Below are positions 32,602 to 44,500 of a stretch of DNA of 64,000 nucleotides, piece after piece. Origin of the DNA: Neonectria sp. B-13 (Eukaryota > Ascomycota > Sordariomycetes > Hypocreales > Nectriaceae). Location: the NCBI GenBank assembly GCA_002682825.1, contig NOKP01000014.1, positions 1,313,559-1,377,558 of the forward strand, written 5' to 3'. Below the pieces are notes generated by a model, which was not told the origin of the DNA, ran no database searches, and saw nothing but the letters and a program-made list of their open reading frames with translations. Within the stretch, counting starts at the first letter, position 1. Each line of letters opens with the position of its first letter. The translations under genes and the position numbers were made by a program.

Positions 32602-33041
32602 TGTCACGGCCCAGGTTGAGACCAGGCGGTCACGACCGGCAGAATCATGACGCCTCCACCTTTTCCCTTTCCATATGGTCCGACTTGTTATGCAGCCTGA
32701 CCCCAGTCTCAGTGCCTCTCATCGATGATACCTTCAGTATCACCAATGAGCCGCCTTACCCCAAGGCCATTGAGACCACCTAGCATAGCCCATACATATA
32801 TACGTTCACTTAGCACATTAGACATGAGCCTTAAGCTTCTTAGCTATCAACACTATCATTTGGTTACACAATAACTTGCCTTTGCACATTACCATTGTGA
32901 TCTAAATTGCTTACTACGACGTCCTGATTCACTCGATCATCAAACCACACCCGACCGTCATAACTGCGGTCTCGGAGCTTCGCCACCGTCCAAGCCACAA
33001 ATGTAGGCTCGCTAACGATACACGTAGGCTCGATAATTTCA
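32602..33041. mobile_element. LTR-like sequence, possible solo LTR
   Basis: A 440-bp block begins TGTCACGG and ends TTTCA. The nine-base word ACCTAAAAT occurs immediately at both borders (32594-32602 and 33041-33049), like a target-site duplication, with some bases shared with the ends. TGTCACGG-type starts occur in fungal Gypsy LTRs, and the interior is AT-rich with many TTAGC/CTTAG words. No gag/pol coding was seen nearby. The TSD would be longer than the usual 4-6 bp, so this is tentative. Confidence 0.35.
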
Positions 33042-33218
33042 CCTAAAATTTGACTGATGGGCGGTCCAGGAGCCTGAGCAGCCATTTCAAGCCAGGCTAT
33101 GCGCCGTTGTGAGATCATTAGCTAAGAAGCACCGAGGCCGCCTGATGCAGTTGGTTAAACCATACATGAATGCAAGTGTGACCAGGTCAAATGATCATTC
33201 TGTTGCTATATACCTAAT

Positions 33219-34793
33219 TCATAGTTGAGACAGGTGCTTGAGTTTGGCCGTCTTTTCTCGGAATCGTTTGACAGTTTGTCGGATGGCGAGGTCAAGCAAT
33301 ACATCCTCACTACCACCGGGGATTCTTGCACCTGGGACTTCACGATAAATCTCTTCACACATGCGTCAGATATCACTTCCTAGAATGTTTCAAGGGAGAA
33401 AGCCGACTTACTCTCGATGATTTCTCCCTGCCCGGATCGTGTATAGCCATTGCCTCCAAACAAGAGAACTGCGCATCTCGCGCATTCATCCAACACCATG
33501 CCAGCATTCGCCTTGCACATTGCTGTGAGGCCGCCAAGTTCTTTGTCGGCTTCTGTCTTTTCCATTTGCGTTAGCTGGTAGGCAAATGACTCGACCCACG
33601 CGGATTGAGACTCGAGGGCGGCCGCGCACTTGGCAAGACGATGACGGACGACGGGTTGATCCATCAGTGTCTAACGAAGAGTTAGCAACCTTTCTTCAAT
33701 ACCGCGACGGTGAAATGGGAACTTGATCACTTTTCCAAACGCCTCCCGTTTCAGGCAATAGGCAAAGGCGGTGCTCAAAGCCACCCGCGCTTGACGAGTT
33801 ACGCCGATGGATATGAACAGGCGTTCATGGTTGAAATTGTTCATGACGTACTTCATGCCGTCGCCTTCCTTGCCGATGAGATTCTCGCGTGGGACCTTTA
33901 CATCGTCAAGCTCGATGAAGGATGTCCCGGCTGCAATTTGACCTGCGACCTTCAACCGACGCCGAGTAACGCCCGGGTGGTCTTTGAGAGGTACGACAAG
34001 GAGGGAGATGCCTTTTGCACCCGAATTCTCATCACCAGTGCGGACAGCCATAGTAGCAGAGTCCGCCATCATACCGTTGGTGATCCATTTCTTTGACCCA
34101 TTGACAACGTAATGACGCCCGCACTCGCTCAGTTGAGCAGTTGTGGTAATGTTCGCGACATCTGAACCGGCACTTATTGGGTGCGTGGTCGCATCAGCCA
34201 CGAAGTCGAAATACGGTGTGTGTCTTGGGACATCTACTCACTCTGGCTCCGTGATAGCGATACACGAGCGCGTCTTCCCGAGGAGAAGATCAGGAAGGAA
34301 TCTGTCTTGCAGCTGCTTGTCTGCGTAGCGCAACAATGGGGGCACGCCAAAAGCCATGCCAGTCGTGATGCCGCCGCTTGGTCCGGCAAGCCCAGCACGA
34401 CTCATCTGGGATCATCGAGTGATTAGTCTTTCTCGATGACCAAGTAAGTCTACGACGTACCTCATCGGCGTAGATCAAGCCGTGCAGAGCGTCCCAGTCC
34501 TCGACGGCTATGTCTCCAGGCATGTGCGTGATGCCGACCTTGTGGAGCCATTCCGCGGGCAATGGTGCCGGCAAGGCGGGCAGGACAAAGTTCCCACGGG
34601 CAAACGTGGTGAAGACGTGGGAAGGAAGCTCCTCGGCCGTCTCCCATTCCAGCGCGAACCTGTTGAGGTTCTTGTCGATGAATTCCCTGCATGCGCGCTG
34701 CAGCTTGCGATGGGACGCGTTGAAGTACGGCGAAGGCAGGCCATTCAGCCACGGAGGCTCCGCAAAGGGCACCGGCACGGTTGAGTCGGACAT
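33219..34793 (-). CDS. Acyl-CoA dehydrogenase family protein
   Basis: Five exons by hand: from ATG 34793, with introns after YADE (about 34460), after ITEP (phase shift joining to DAGSDVANI), after FGK and after GQGEIIE. The result is about 430 residues. Domain order fits ACADs: alpha-helical N-domain (residues 20-130), beta middle domain (TEPDAGSDVANI, GSKKWITNGMMAD, GISLLVVPLK), C-terminal helical domain (NFNHERL, LFGGNGYTRSGQGEI, PGGSEDVLLDLAIRQ). The Glu in GGSEDV is the likely catalytic base of this subfamily, as in long-chain/AidB-like fungal homologues. It oxidises an acyl-CoA, passing electrons from FAD; substrate unknown. No clear mitochondrial presequence. It sits beside a monocarboxylate-type carrier, a regulator and a DJ-1 enzyme on the same strand. 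Confidence 0.88.
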
Positions 34794-36593
34794 GTCGGAG
34801 CTGGCGTCGGGTGGGAGTTTTCTCGATTGGATTAGTGTCGTAGAAGACCCGGTTTGAACTTTGAGCCTACAATAAAAGATGAGGATGAGAGTTTGTAGGA
34901 ATGATGATTGCTACTCTTCTGAAACGTGACGAGAGATGGCCGTGGAATGGGCGGGCCAAGACCCGAAATGCCGAGGTCTTTCCTAGAATGGACAGATGCA
35001 GATTGGCACATCTCAGCCCCCATTCACGGGCGTCATGCTGATGAGGCATGTTTTATTATCAAATAAAGAGCAGAAAGGACTGATTAGTTAGTGTGAAAAG
35101 AAAAACCCATTGCACCTCGAGGTTCATGACGTGATGCTAAACTGCGTTGTACATACCTAACAAACCATTGGCAACGCATAGTGTCATTAAGCCAGTCATT
35201 ATCGACCTCTACACGGAGCACTACTATAACTCGACCTGTGCTACAGATGCAGAGCCTATGTATTGCCGCAAGTCCATGTAAACGCGCTTAGCAAGGCCTG
35301 GATTCGACTTGTCCATTCAGAACCGCCGGGCCAAGCTCCCTGTCGATTTCTTAAAGCGGGACTCGAGATTCGGGACACCTTTCCACGCCGTCATTCTACC
35401 GCAGGCACAACTCACTGGTTATCTATAATTTAGTATACTATAGACATTTGACCGTAATTGTGCTGAGTCGAGGTGTTTTTGGGCATGTCTAAGGTGCATC
35501 TACCAGATGCTCAGTTGTTTCGTGTACTACGCCCAGCGGGTGGAGTGATAGAATACCTAGCCCGTGTCCACGGCTCAAGACAGCACCTTCAGATATAATA
35601 ACAGTGCACTTCACTCAGCTCCTCTGATAATACTCATGCTGTCACGTTTAGGGCACAAGTCGAATCCTTCTGAGAATTATTTTTGCCCGTTCTCGTAGGC
35701 TGTTAGTAAAGCAATGTGAACGTAGTCTCCCACAGGGTCAACGTGAATAGAACATACCTTGAACTTGCTGAGCCAGTTTCACGAAGACTCCTTTACGTTC
35801 CGGATCGTGAGAGTCCCGGTTTTGAGCGCATAATGAAGGACGATGCATGGAGAACAGAAGGATTCCCGCACACACTGACACTGAGTGATATCTGGTACGA
35901 TGCTACTTGTAGTCCACACGGTTGCGCCTACAAAGGAATTGTTTGTGACTCTTGCTGGGACGATATCGCACATCATGAGTGTGAGATTGAGTTGAGTGAG
36001 AGCTACAATAATAACGATGGATGGTGTGTTCTTCACCACAACATCAAGCCACTTCTGCGCCACAGCAAAAGAACCGCGGTGAGAGGGAAGAAAACATGAA
36101 TCAAGGTTTGATCGAAGCCGTTACAGCATCAAGTTCTACGTAAAAAAAAACAAGTCGTCTCATAAGTATAATTATCCATGAATAGAAGGCTATTAACAGC
36201 ATTGAAATAGCATTAAAATGGCATTTCACGGATTGGGTATTCTACTCATCGCAGACTATGGACATATTGTCTTTGGCCGAGTACTTTGTCCGGTTGTGGT
36301 CAATGAAGGCAGGACGCTTTGATATTTGAGCTGGTCCAAATTATTCGACTCAAGTCCTTAGAAGGGTGACTCTTGATGTCAAGCGATCTGCTATTACGTT
36401 CTGGTGCCAGCCCTTTTGGTTCTATCAACCGAATTTTATTTCCCTGATTAATATTAGTTTATAATACGTAATTGATGTAACTTTTTAACAATTTCGTTAT
36501 CCCGTCAGCCGAAGCAAAACTCGTTGAGGATCCGCCATCGAAAAGTATGTAGCAAGATCCCTCCAAAACGACCCGTACAATGACCACGCTCCT
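34794..36593. other. Long intergenic region
   Basis: 1.8 kb between two minus-strand genes. An open frame at 35716-36099 (+), Cys-rich (YDATCSPHGCAYKG, VCDSCWDD), starts at GTG and could be the second exon of an unrecognised gene because a CTCCCACAG acceptor precedes GTCAACGTG; support is weak. The remainder is AT-rich with no other features. Confidence 0.35.
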
Positions 36594-38066
36594 CTAACAT
36601 TTGACATTCACCTTCCATCCAACTTTTATCACCCTCGTAGCAATGAGCAACACGCCACACAATAAACTCGAAATGGCGGCCCAAGCCTGCGCTCCCTTAA
36701 ACGAGCCACCGCTGGCAGACTGAAGCAATCCTCCAATGGGCGGACCTGTCAACCCAGCGACTGATACGATGGTGAAGCACATGCCCAACCTCGTGCCTAC
36801 CTTGTCTAGCCGCTTCGTGATGCTGGCAACTCCTGTTGGCATGAGGCATTGGAACGAACCCGACGCTATGCCGTAGAAGACTGTGAAAACATAGACGCCC
36901 GTCACATCCTTCACGGCCAGCCAGGAAAAGGCCACAACCGCAACGTAGAGGCCAGCAAGAGCTATAACATTCACAGGGCCAATGATATCTGCGAGGATTG
37001 GGACTGCGACTCGAGCCGGCATACCTGCGCCATTGACCAGCGTGATTAGAATCGAGGCGTCCGCATATGAGACACCAAGCTCCTCTCTTGCAAAGGATCC
37101 AAGCTAAGAAGGACGCAACTGTATTAGCATCCACCGTCAAAATGACAGGGCCTATGCACTTACATAGTAGAAGGTATAGTAGACGGCCCAGACGAAGAAG
37201 AACAGGCCGCTAACATATGCCACGTAAACAGGTTCTTTGAAGGCCACCCAGTCGATCACGGGACCCGCCGTGCGCGGAGGAAGCCTTGGACGCATGAATG
37301 CCACAACCAAAGCCAGACAGCCGAGATTGATGAAGCCCAGCGTCCGCGCAGTCCAGGCAAATCCCAGCTTCGGGAGGAGTTGCCGAACCACGATGGGATA
37401 GACCATACCTCCGGCAGAGTTTCCAGTCGTGGCGAGTCCCACGGCGAGTCCGCGGCGGCGATCAAAGTATGTAGCGACCAAGGCAAGGGAAGGGGTGAAG
37501 AAGATGCCTCCGCCGAGGCCGGTCAAGACACCTTGTGTCAACATCAAGTGCCAATAACTTTTTGAAACACTCATGAGGAAGATACCGAGCAACTGAAGGA
37601 CAGCTCCTATTAATAGCGTATGCACAAAGAACCCAGCGTCTAACAATCGACCCGAAAATGCACCAATAAAGAATGTCAGCCAGGTCTGAACCGACCCAAT
37701 CCAAGATATCGCAGACGGCGACTGAGGAAGATTCTCGGTGTAGTATGTCTGAAAGCTTCCAAAAGAATTGATGTAGCCCCAAGTTGTGAAAATGACAATC
37801 CAGCCCATCGCAACCTGCGTCCATGCCTTCATACCGCCGTCGGGTGGCGGAGGGAGAACCACGTTGGACTCGATGGTAGAGATTGCCGGCATGTTGGCAG
37901 TCTGGCTGACGGTCAAAGGTTGTTGAGGGCTTTCGGGTCGTTTCTCTCGGTCGCTTTCTGGGCTTCTCTGTGCGGGCATTTCGGGCCTTGGCTTCTCGAC
38001 ACCGCTTCCATCACCTCGTTCCGAGTGAGACTCCACATCGACTCGATAATGGCCGTCATTTGGCAT
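36594..38066 (-). CDS. MFS transporter, monocarboxylate-transporter (MCT/MCH) type
   Basis: Two exons; the intron starts with GTAAGT after VYYTFYY (near 37165) and ends at a CTTCTTAG acceptor, joining in frame to LGSFAREELGVSYADA. About 455-460 residues. A Pro/Glu/Arg-rich cytosolic N-terminus (about 75 residues) leads to the MCT signature PDGGMKAW just before helix 1. About twelve helices follow (TTWGYINSFGSFQTYY, GGGIFFTPSLALVATYFDRRRGLAVGLA). Family members carry monocarboxylates, riboflavin or small metabolites across the plasma or organelle membrane; the substrate cannot be inferred. It is codirectional with the ACAD gene (34793) and the regulator (40355). Confidence 0.9.
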
Positions 38067-38941
38067 GGTTTCGAGCTAGGAGACAGCGTTGTGTGTTCTG
38101 TCAGCTATGAGAAAATAATTACCTGGGCTCAACAATTTCTTGAAAGAGCAAGAATGTCACGGAACAAGAAAATCTCAACGAGCGGGAATGTCAAGGATTT
38201 AAACGAGCGACGATGTTCCTCCGCCTTCGGACATGCAGCACTGCTGGGAAGTGCAAGCGTGTGGAGCACGACTGTGAAGAGCCTGACCACTAGGGTACAT
38301 TTCCGAGCATATCGCCGCGACGGCTTAATAATGTACTAGGTTGTATGGGTGTTACTTATCTGCTAATCCTTAGTTCGTGGTTCCCCACCGAAATGTCGTC
38401 GGGCAGCCAGTATGCCGGGGAGCAGTCCGATGGCTGATTGCTCAAGACTTGCCTCGAACTTCTCTCGAACGGGAGTTATGCAAGAAAACCCATACGAATA
38501 ACCTGTTCAGGAAAATATGAGAATCGGAAGGAATGGTAGGATATCCAGCGTCACATTCAACATAACATGCCCGAGATAGATCTGTAGAGATATTCGTGCT
38601 CAGTTTTCGTCAATGACATCTCCGCGACTTCAGAGTGTTCCTTGATAATTTCTCTCTTATCAACCGTGTTTCTATGTACTAAAAAAAAGTAAACCGGTAT
38701 TAAGTCAACCTCTTTTTCTAGTTATTAAGCTTTAAGCTGCGAAAGCACACTCCGTCGAAACCTAAAACCCATAACATAAACTATGTCCTAGTTTAAGGTA
38801 CCACTAATTTATGATAAACTGACTTGTTTGCCTAGGATATTGATATCATGGTTGAGAAGATATGGTATTTCGTCTCGAGACTGTACGGCAATCTAACATG
38901 TTCAAAGCTCTGGACGCTTCGTGATGAGTGCTTGTTCTGCA
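38067..38941. other. Intergenic region
   Basis: About 875 bp, AT-rich near 38690-38820. It should contain the MFS promoter. No repeat or gene recognised. Confidence 0.4.
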
Positions 38942-40355
38942 TCATTCATCAGCGATTTCAACCACGCGTGACAATTCCTCATTCGCGGATTGAACAAATT
39001 CCATCGGCCAGCGGATGTATTCCTTGTATTCAGCAGGCAACTTCTGCTCGAGTTCGAGTATCCAGCACACGATGATAGTCCTCCTGAAGGGAAACAAGTC
39101 CATGACCGTCTTCATTGGGTTGATTCCAACATAGTACTCAATAATGAAGAAGTGGATCAAAATTAGTTGCGCTGTCAAGTTTGAAGGGTCCGTGAAAAGC
39201 CCGAATTCAGTGTTAGATGCATCACCAAACACGGCATAAGCTGCAGAAGCCTCCATGACCGCTACCAATGCTGTTAGCGATGACGTAAGTCAGTGTGAAA
39301 GGCAATCCATACCGTCCAGGTCTGATATTCTTGCCGCTTTCAGTAAGCTCTCGAGAATAGCAAGATACTCGACTTCCAGTATGCTGCGGCACAATGGGGC
39401 CAGAGCTCTAGTGGAAGCCTGAGCAGCATCAACAAGGTCGTCATCCAGCCCATTCACAGGAGTATCCCGATTGATCGCCTGTAGGGACTCTTTATGTTCC
39501 TCATTTGAAAAGGTCTGAAAGATAGACTCAGTGAAAGGCGGCATGGCAGATGTGGAGACTACCGTACACCCGCGAATCATGCACAGAAACTCCAGCATAC
39601 CTCCCGGCATATAAGACGACTGGAAAGCCAGAGCCATACACGTGGCAAACCGGGCATCCCCTTCGGCTTTCGACGAGCACGGCTTGTTCAACGCTTGATT
39701 GAGAGATCCGATGGCAGAAACGCGATGACTTAGCGCCTCGGAGGTGTAGTCGGCCTTACTTCCCAGAGACAAGTGAGAGGCCGCCAGTCCAAGCATTGCG
39801 TGGATCAAGAAATCGAACTAAGCGGTGAGTATGTGCGTTAGACTTTGAAACTCTTGTTAATTCATCGAAAATCAGGACGACACTGACATTATGAGAGAGT
39901 GCAGAAACTTCTTGCCAAATCGCGTTTCCGTGCAGCGGCAAAGGCGGGTATGCGTGAAACAGAAAATGGTGAAACAAACGCAAGTCCCCCATCGTGAATT
40001 GAGTCGGCGTCGACTGAAGTGCTCTTTCAGGAGACGGCGAAGTCGTTGAAGGACACAATGCGAGGTCGTTTTCACTCGGATACTCGCACAAGAGACCAAG
40101 ACGCTCGCAATGGCTACAGCCAGGCAGAGTCTCCTGGCATTTCACCTTCCTCCGCTTGCAATTGAGACAGCCCTTTCTAGACTTGGTATGACCCTTTCGC
40201 GGTATCGGTTTGCGACGCGGTCGAACGACACACTCGCTTCCGGACGAGCTATGCTCTGTCAGTGAGGGTGGAGACGGCAAGGCTGGTAACCGCTCTTGTC
40301 TATATCTGCCAAGTACCAGCGTTTGCGAGTCCATGACGGATACATGTACAGCCAT
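38942..40355 (-). CDS. Zn2Cys6 transcription factor (sterol-uptake-control-like architecture)
   Basis: Three exons (40355 to about 39890, about 39830-39310, about 39265-38942). The zinc cluster is residues 63-90 (GCLNCKRRKVKC, then CSHCERLGLLC), preceded by a basic HTKSRKG stretch typical of UPC2-like factors. The remainder is helical: MGDLRLFHHFLFHAYP, HAMLGLAASHLSL, then a C-terminal segment with LPAEYKEYIRWPMEF. It looks complete. Two start options exist (40355 and 40334). It lies between the MFS carrier and the DJ-1-like gene, all on the minus strand, and is a candidate local regulator (inference). Confidence 0.87.
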
Positions 40356-40863
40356 CCGTTGTAGATCGAGTGCAAAATAACCGCGGCCTGAAGCATGTCA
40401 TGGGCGAACTAAAATCACGACTTAGCTTCATGGACAATACGGGCTTAGTACGTCATGGTCTGCGCCACGCTTAAGTAAGGGTAAGACCGGGCCAACGCTT
40501 TCCCGTCTCCGCTAGTTGAGCATCTTGTCTCACAAAGGAGACAATTGCGCTAATTACACGATAATGGTCTATATTGACAACCATCGTCGATACTGTTAGT
40601 TGTGGACTTCCTCAATCATACAATCTCCCAATTCTCGTGGTGGTCCGAAGTGCGGCGCGATCTTGCAGGCAATAGACAGCCAGTGTGCCACCTCGTCACA
40701 CATCACTTCGCCAGAGGAGCAGCTGAAGAAACCAATTTTAAAAATATCTATCCATGTTATAGAGTTATAGAGTAGAGAAATGGTTCAATGGTCTAAAATC
40801 TGTTGACAACATTCGCTTCCTAGATCTTCGAGGTTAGGAGAACCACATGCTCCCGCTTGGTTG
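40356..40863. other. Intergenic region
   Basis: About 500 bp between the regulator start and the DJ-1-like stop. It should contain the regulator promoter. No other feature seen. Confidence 0.4.
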
Positions 40864-41464
40864 TTACCCCGAGTATTGTGCAAAATCATCCCTCTTCGGG
40901 TCTGTGTTTCTCACATATTCCGATTGAATTGCAATGTCCGAAGCAATATCTTCCCCAAAGTGGTTGGCGACAAAGGCGTACATCATATCGATGCCGGCCG
41001 TGATGCCAGACGACGTCCAGAAATTACCGCTTGTGACCCATCGAGCTTCACGAATCCAGCTCACCTTGGGACCTTGAGAAGTGGCCTGAATTGATATGGG
41101 TCAGTTTACATGTTTGTATCAAGTATAGACTCGAATCCGATTACACACCCAAGAGAAAGACCGCTTGTTGGATGTCGCTTCGTGCCCGTCCAATAGCCCC
41201 GCTCTCGCAACCAGAGCACTCCCGGTGCATACTGTAAGTAGATACCTCAGCGCAGGGTACGTTTGTTGTAAATAGTCGATAACAGGCTGGGTTCTCTCGA
41301 CGTTGCGTGTCCCCAAACCTCCTGGAACCAAGAGAACTTCGACATCGGGTGGGGGGTTCTGGAAGGTATGTGTAGGTACGACACTCTGGCCGATGGTGGC
41401 AGTTCCCGGATTCTCAACTCTTGTAGAAACGGGATCCAGCGTCTCTGCAATTATGAATAGCTCA
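40864..41464 (-). CDS. DJ-1/PfpI family protein, isocyanide-hydratase-like, 5' end lost in assembly gap
   Basis: Two visible exons. Exon A (to 41464) reads VLLVPGGLGTRN, then LLTVCTGSALVARAGLLDG, where the Cys in VCTGS is the nucleophile-elbow cysteine of the DJ-1 fold. A phase-0 intron (GTGTGTAAT donor after FSW) leads to exon B: ATSQGPKVSWIREARWVTSG, SSGITAGIDMMYAFV, ending DDFAQYSG. The VTSG...SSGITAGIDM pattern matches the isonitrile hydratase/ThiJ-like fungal subgroup. At least 45-50 N-terminal residues, including the general acid Glu/Asp region, should lie in the N run, so whether the gene is intact is not known. Codirectional with the regulator, carrier and ACAD genes. Confidence 0.82.
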
Positions 41465-41564
41465 NNNNNNNNNNNNNNNNNNNNNNNNNNNNNNNNNNNN
41501 NNNNNNNNNNNNNNNNNNNNNNNNNNNNNNNNNNNNNNNNNNNNNNNNNNNNNNNNNNNNNNNN
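41465..41564. other. Assembly gap (100 N)
   Basis: Exactly 100 N, a conventional placeholder for a gap of unknown size. It truncates the DJ-1-like gene and abuts a G-rich sequence, which may have caused the break. Confidence 0.99.
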
Positions 41565-44500
41565 GGGGCACTTATTTTCTGGGTGGGGAGGGGGAGGAGG
41601 GGAAAACGCTGCAAGACTGCAAGAGACGACGGAACGAGGGAACGAGGGAGGGAAGGAGCGAGGGAGAGACGGAAAGAGGGAGGGAGGGGTGGCTGAGGGA
41701 GTCACTGGGGCTGGTATCCGGGGGGGCGCAACCCGACTCCCCCAGCTGCTGGGCATTTGCCATTCGGGTACGTACCTCCCTACTCGGTCTTGGTCTGTAA
41801 AGTGGCCCTGTCTGGGCACTCGTGCCAGCGAAGCATACTTGACGCCAGCTGCTCAGCGCACTGGACAGAGGGCACAGGGCACTGGCATCAGCACCGGCGC
41901 CGGTATGGTGCAGGGAGGGGGCAGAGGAGGGGAAAGGAGGGGAGGGGAAAAGGGATGGGGACATCGATGAAGGGCACAGGGCCGCTGTACTGCGCATTGA
42001 GGGGGGCGGGCAGCACAGCACAGCACAGCACAGCTCACAACACAGCGCTGCCCGGAGCGGAACGCAACACGGCGGCCAAGTGTCCGGGCATGCTAACCAT
42101 TAACCCAACAGCGGGGCCCCCTTCAGTGGAGGGGCACTACCTGAGGGGCTCCAGTGCCGGACCCCTCTAAAATCCCCCCCTACGCCCTAGGCTGTTTACG
42201 GGTGTAGCAACCCATGCCTGGCGATTACGGGCGAGGCGGACGAGGGTCGCGGGTGAAAATTCTGTCAGGAGAACCTGGCCAACGCCCCCTCACTAAAAGC
42301 AGCGCTGGCCGTTGTCCGAGACACGACGGCGGACAATGCCAGGTACACCGCGGCGCTGACCTGGGCCCGCTGGCTACCTGCATAGTACAAGCACCCTGGC
42401 CAGCTTGGTTCCTGCAGCCCTGGTCCGCTATTTTTGCTTTCCGGCGCTCTTTCAGGTGGGTGCGCGATGGGGATGATGGGGGCCGATACCACAACGGGAG
42501 GCGGTTTTGCTTGTTCGTGCAGGGCCTAAGGCGCGATGCTGGGCCGCCCCATCAGGAAGACCATGGGTCAAGGCAGCGTTCGCGTGTCGGTCACGAAGTC
42601 GGTGTCGTCGAAATGTCGGAGTCAAAGTCGGTGTCGAGAGGGCCGAGAGAACGGTGAACGGAAACCCATGGCTGGCGGCAACGACACACTCCACTTGCAA
42701 TCCATCAAGGCAGTCTCGCTGGCTAGCGGTCTACTATGTAAGGCCCAGAGGTCCACCAAGCCCGCAGTCCACAGTCCAGTCCGCCAGGCCTTGGAACGAG
42801 GGAACCAAGTCTATCAGGAAAACAGGGAGGGGACTTGCTTGCTTTGGGATAAGAGAACAGGGGGGAGGCCAAACAGTGAGCAAAGGGCAACAAGCAACGG
42901 GAAGCGGGCAACGAGCAGGGGTGACGGGGAATCAGGAGCACAGGCAAACAGGGACATGCAAACGAGGCCCGAGTCGCCATGGCCACTGCGACGACGACGC
43001 GATGATGCGGCGAGGCAGAGGGATCGATTCGCTGGCAGGCTAGCCCAGCCTCGTCACCCCTGGCCAGGCTGGCCACTCGTCGCCACTCGTCAGCCAGACC
43101 CGGGAAACAAGATGAAATCATCATGGATTGGGTTGGCCTGGCGGGGAAGCTCAAGAGCTCCGGTGGGAAGCTGGGAGCTGGGAGCTGGAGAGCTCTGCCT
43201 ACCGTCACCAGCGCAGATCAGGCGTAGCGCCATCCGACGAAGCGCCTGTCAAGAGATCCCGCTTCCAGAGCACCGGCGCAAAGGCGATGGCTCCGCGCCC
43301 TGCATCCCGCGGCCCACCCGAAGCAAATCTCCCAAACCGAGTTAAGGGCGTTTTGTTGGTGGCTAGCAGGAGCTCGTGTTGCCCTGCTTCCCCGACGCCG
43401 CCCCGTCCCGCTAGATGCGACCCTCACACTGTACATGTTTGCGTATCGCTGCCGCAATTTCAAACGGTGCGATCCGCCCAAGGGGCACGGCTTGCTGCTT
43501 GGATAATCATCTCTGGGACAAAGTAATCTCTCTTGAGGTCGGTGCTTAATTTAATCGATATCCCTTTTTATATATCTTGTATGCCAGAGGACGTGCAACC
43601 TCTCATCTGCCGTGGCCGCCAGAGTTTGATCGCTATGGTTGTGTCCGTGGCATCCATGTCTCCGTTCTGGAACATCGTGTCCGTCCGAGTCCGTCCAGCC
43701 AAAGCAATAATGCGTAGGAGTCATGTCCCAAGTCCCAAGATGAAGGACTGCTCATTTCCCTTCCCTGCGGCAAGGAAGAGTTGTCCACAAGGCGAGGCCG
43801 ATTGGCTTTGTGATAGCAACGCACAGTGCATGTGCGCGCAGCACTCGTCCCTGACGTATCTCTATGCACCAGCGGGCTCCATCTCGGCTGCGATGGAATG
43901 GGCAATGAGCATGCGCTCCAAGAAGCCAACCGTCCCTATGCTGCAGACGGGCCCGCACGGAAGAAGTGGACTCTTGAGTCGGCAGCGACCCGGAGCGGAG
44001 TCCTGTACGAAGTACGAATAGTCGCAGGCCAAACACCCACCGAAATTCAGGCGTGAAAGATCGACAGGAACCGAGTGACAGAACATTCCGAGAAGCACGA
44101 CAAGTAACAATCTCCCGGTCACTTATCGGTGCCAATAATCTGGAATACACGAAATGAGGAATGAAATGGGAGGCGGATTGAGGATTGCAGGATCCACGTC
44201 TGTACCCACACGACAGGAGAAGGAAGAAAAGCGACAGAACGGAGCATTCAAGCGACGCTGGCGAGTGACGACCGCCATCGGCCACCAACAGGGAGTTCCC
44301 AGGGAGGGAGCATTGTGATCTGGGATGCGAGCTAGAAGGGTTCATCTGGTCATGGAAAGAATGGAAACCCAGCAACTGAAGCCCCTCCGTCGTCCGGCTC
44401 CCTCGGATCGCAAACCTATTTGTCCTTTGCCCTGTAAGTACCCCGCAACGGTCGGACGGCACTGGCGCCCGAACGGATCCATCAACCAAGTCCACTCGGG

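Noticed and set aside
35716..36099. Cys-rich open frame in the ACAD/MFS spacer.
   Set aside because: Starts at GTG and has no recognised domain; could be an exon of an unseen gene, but support is too weak to annotate as a gene.
42536..43345. 269-codon open frame on the plus strand.
   Set aside because: Arg/Gly/Ser-rich random-like translation with no motif and overlap with other open frames.
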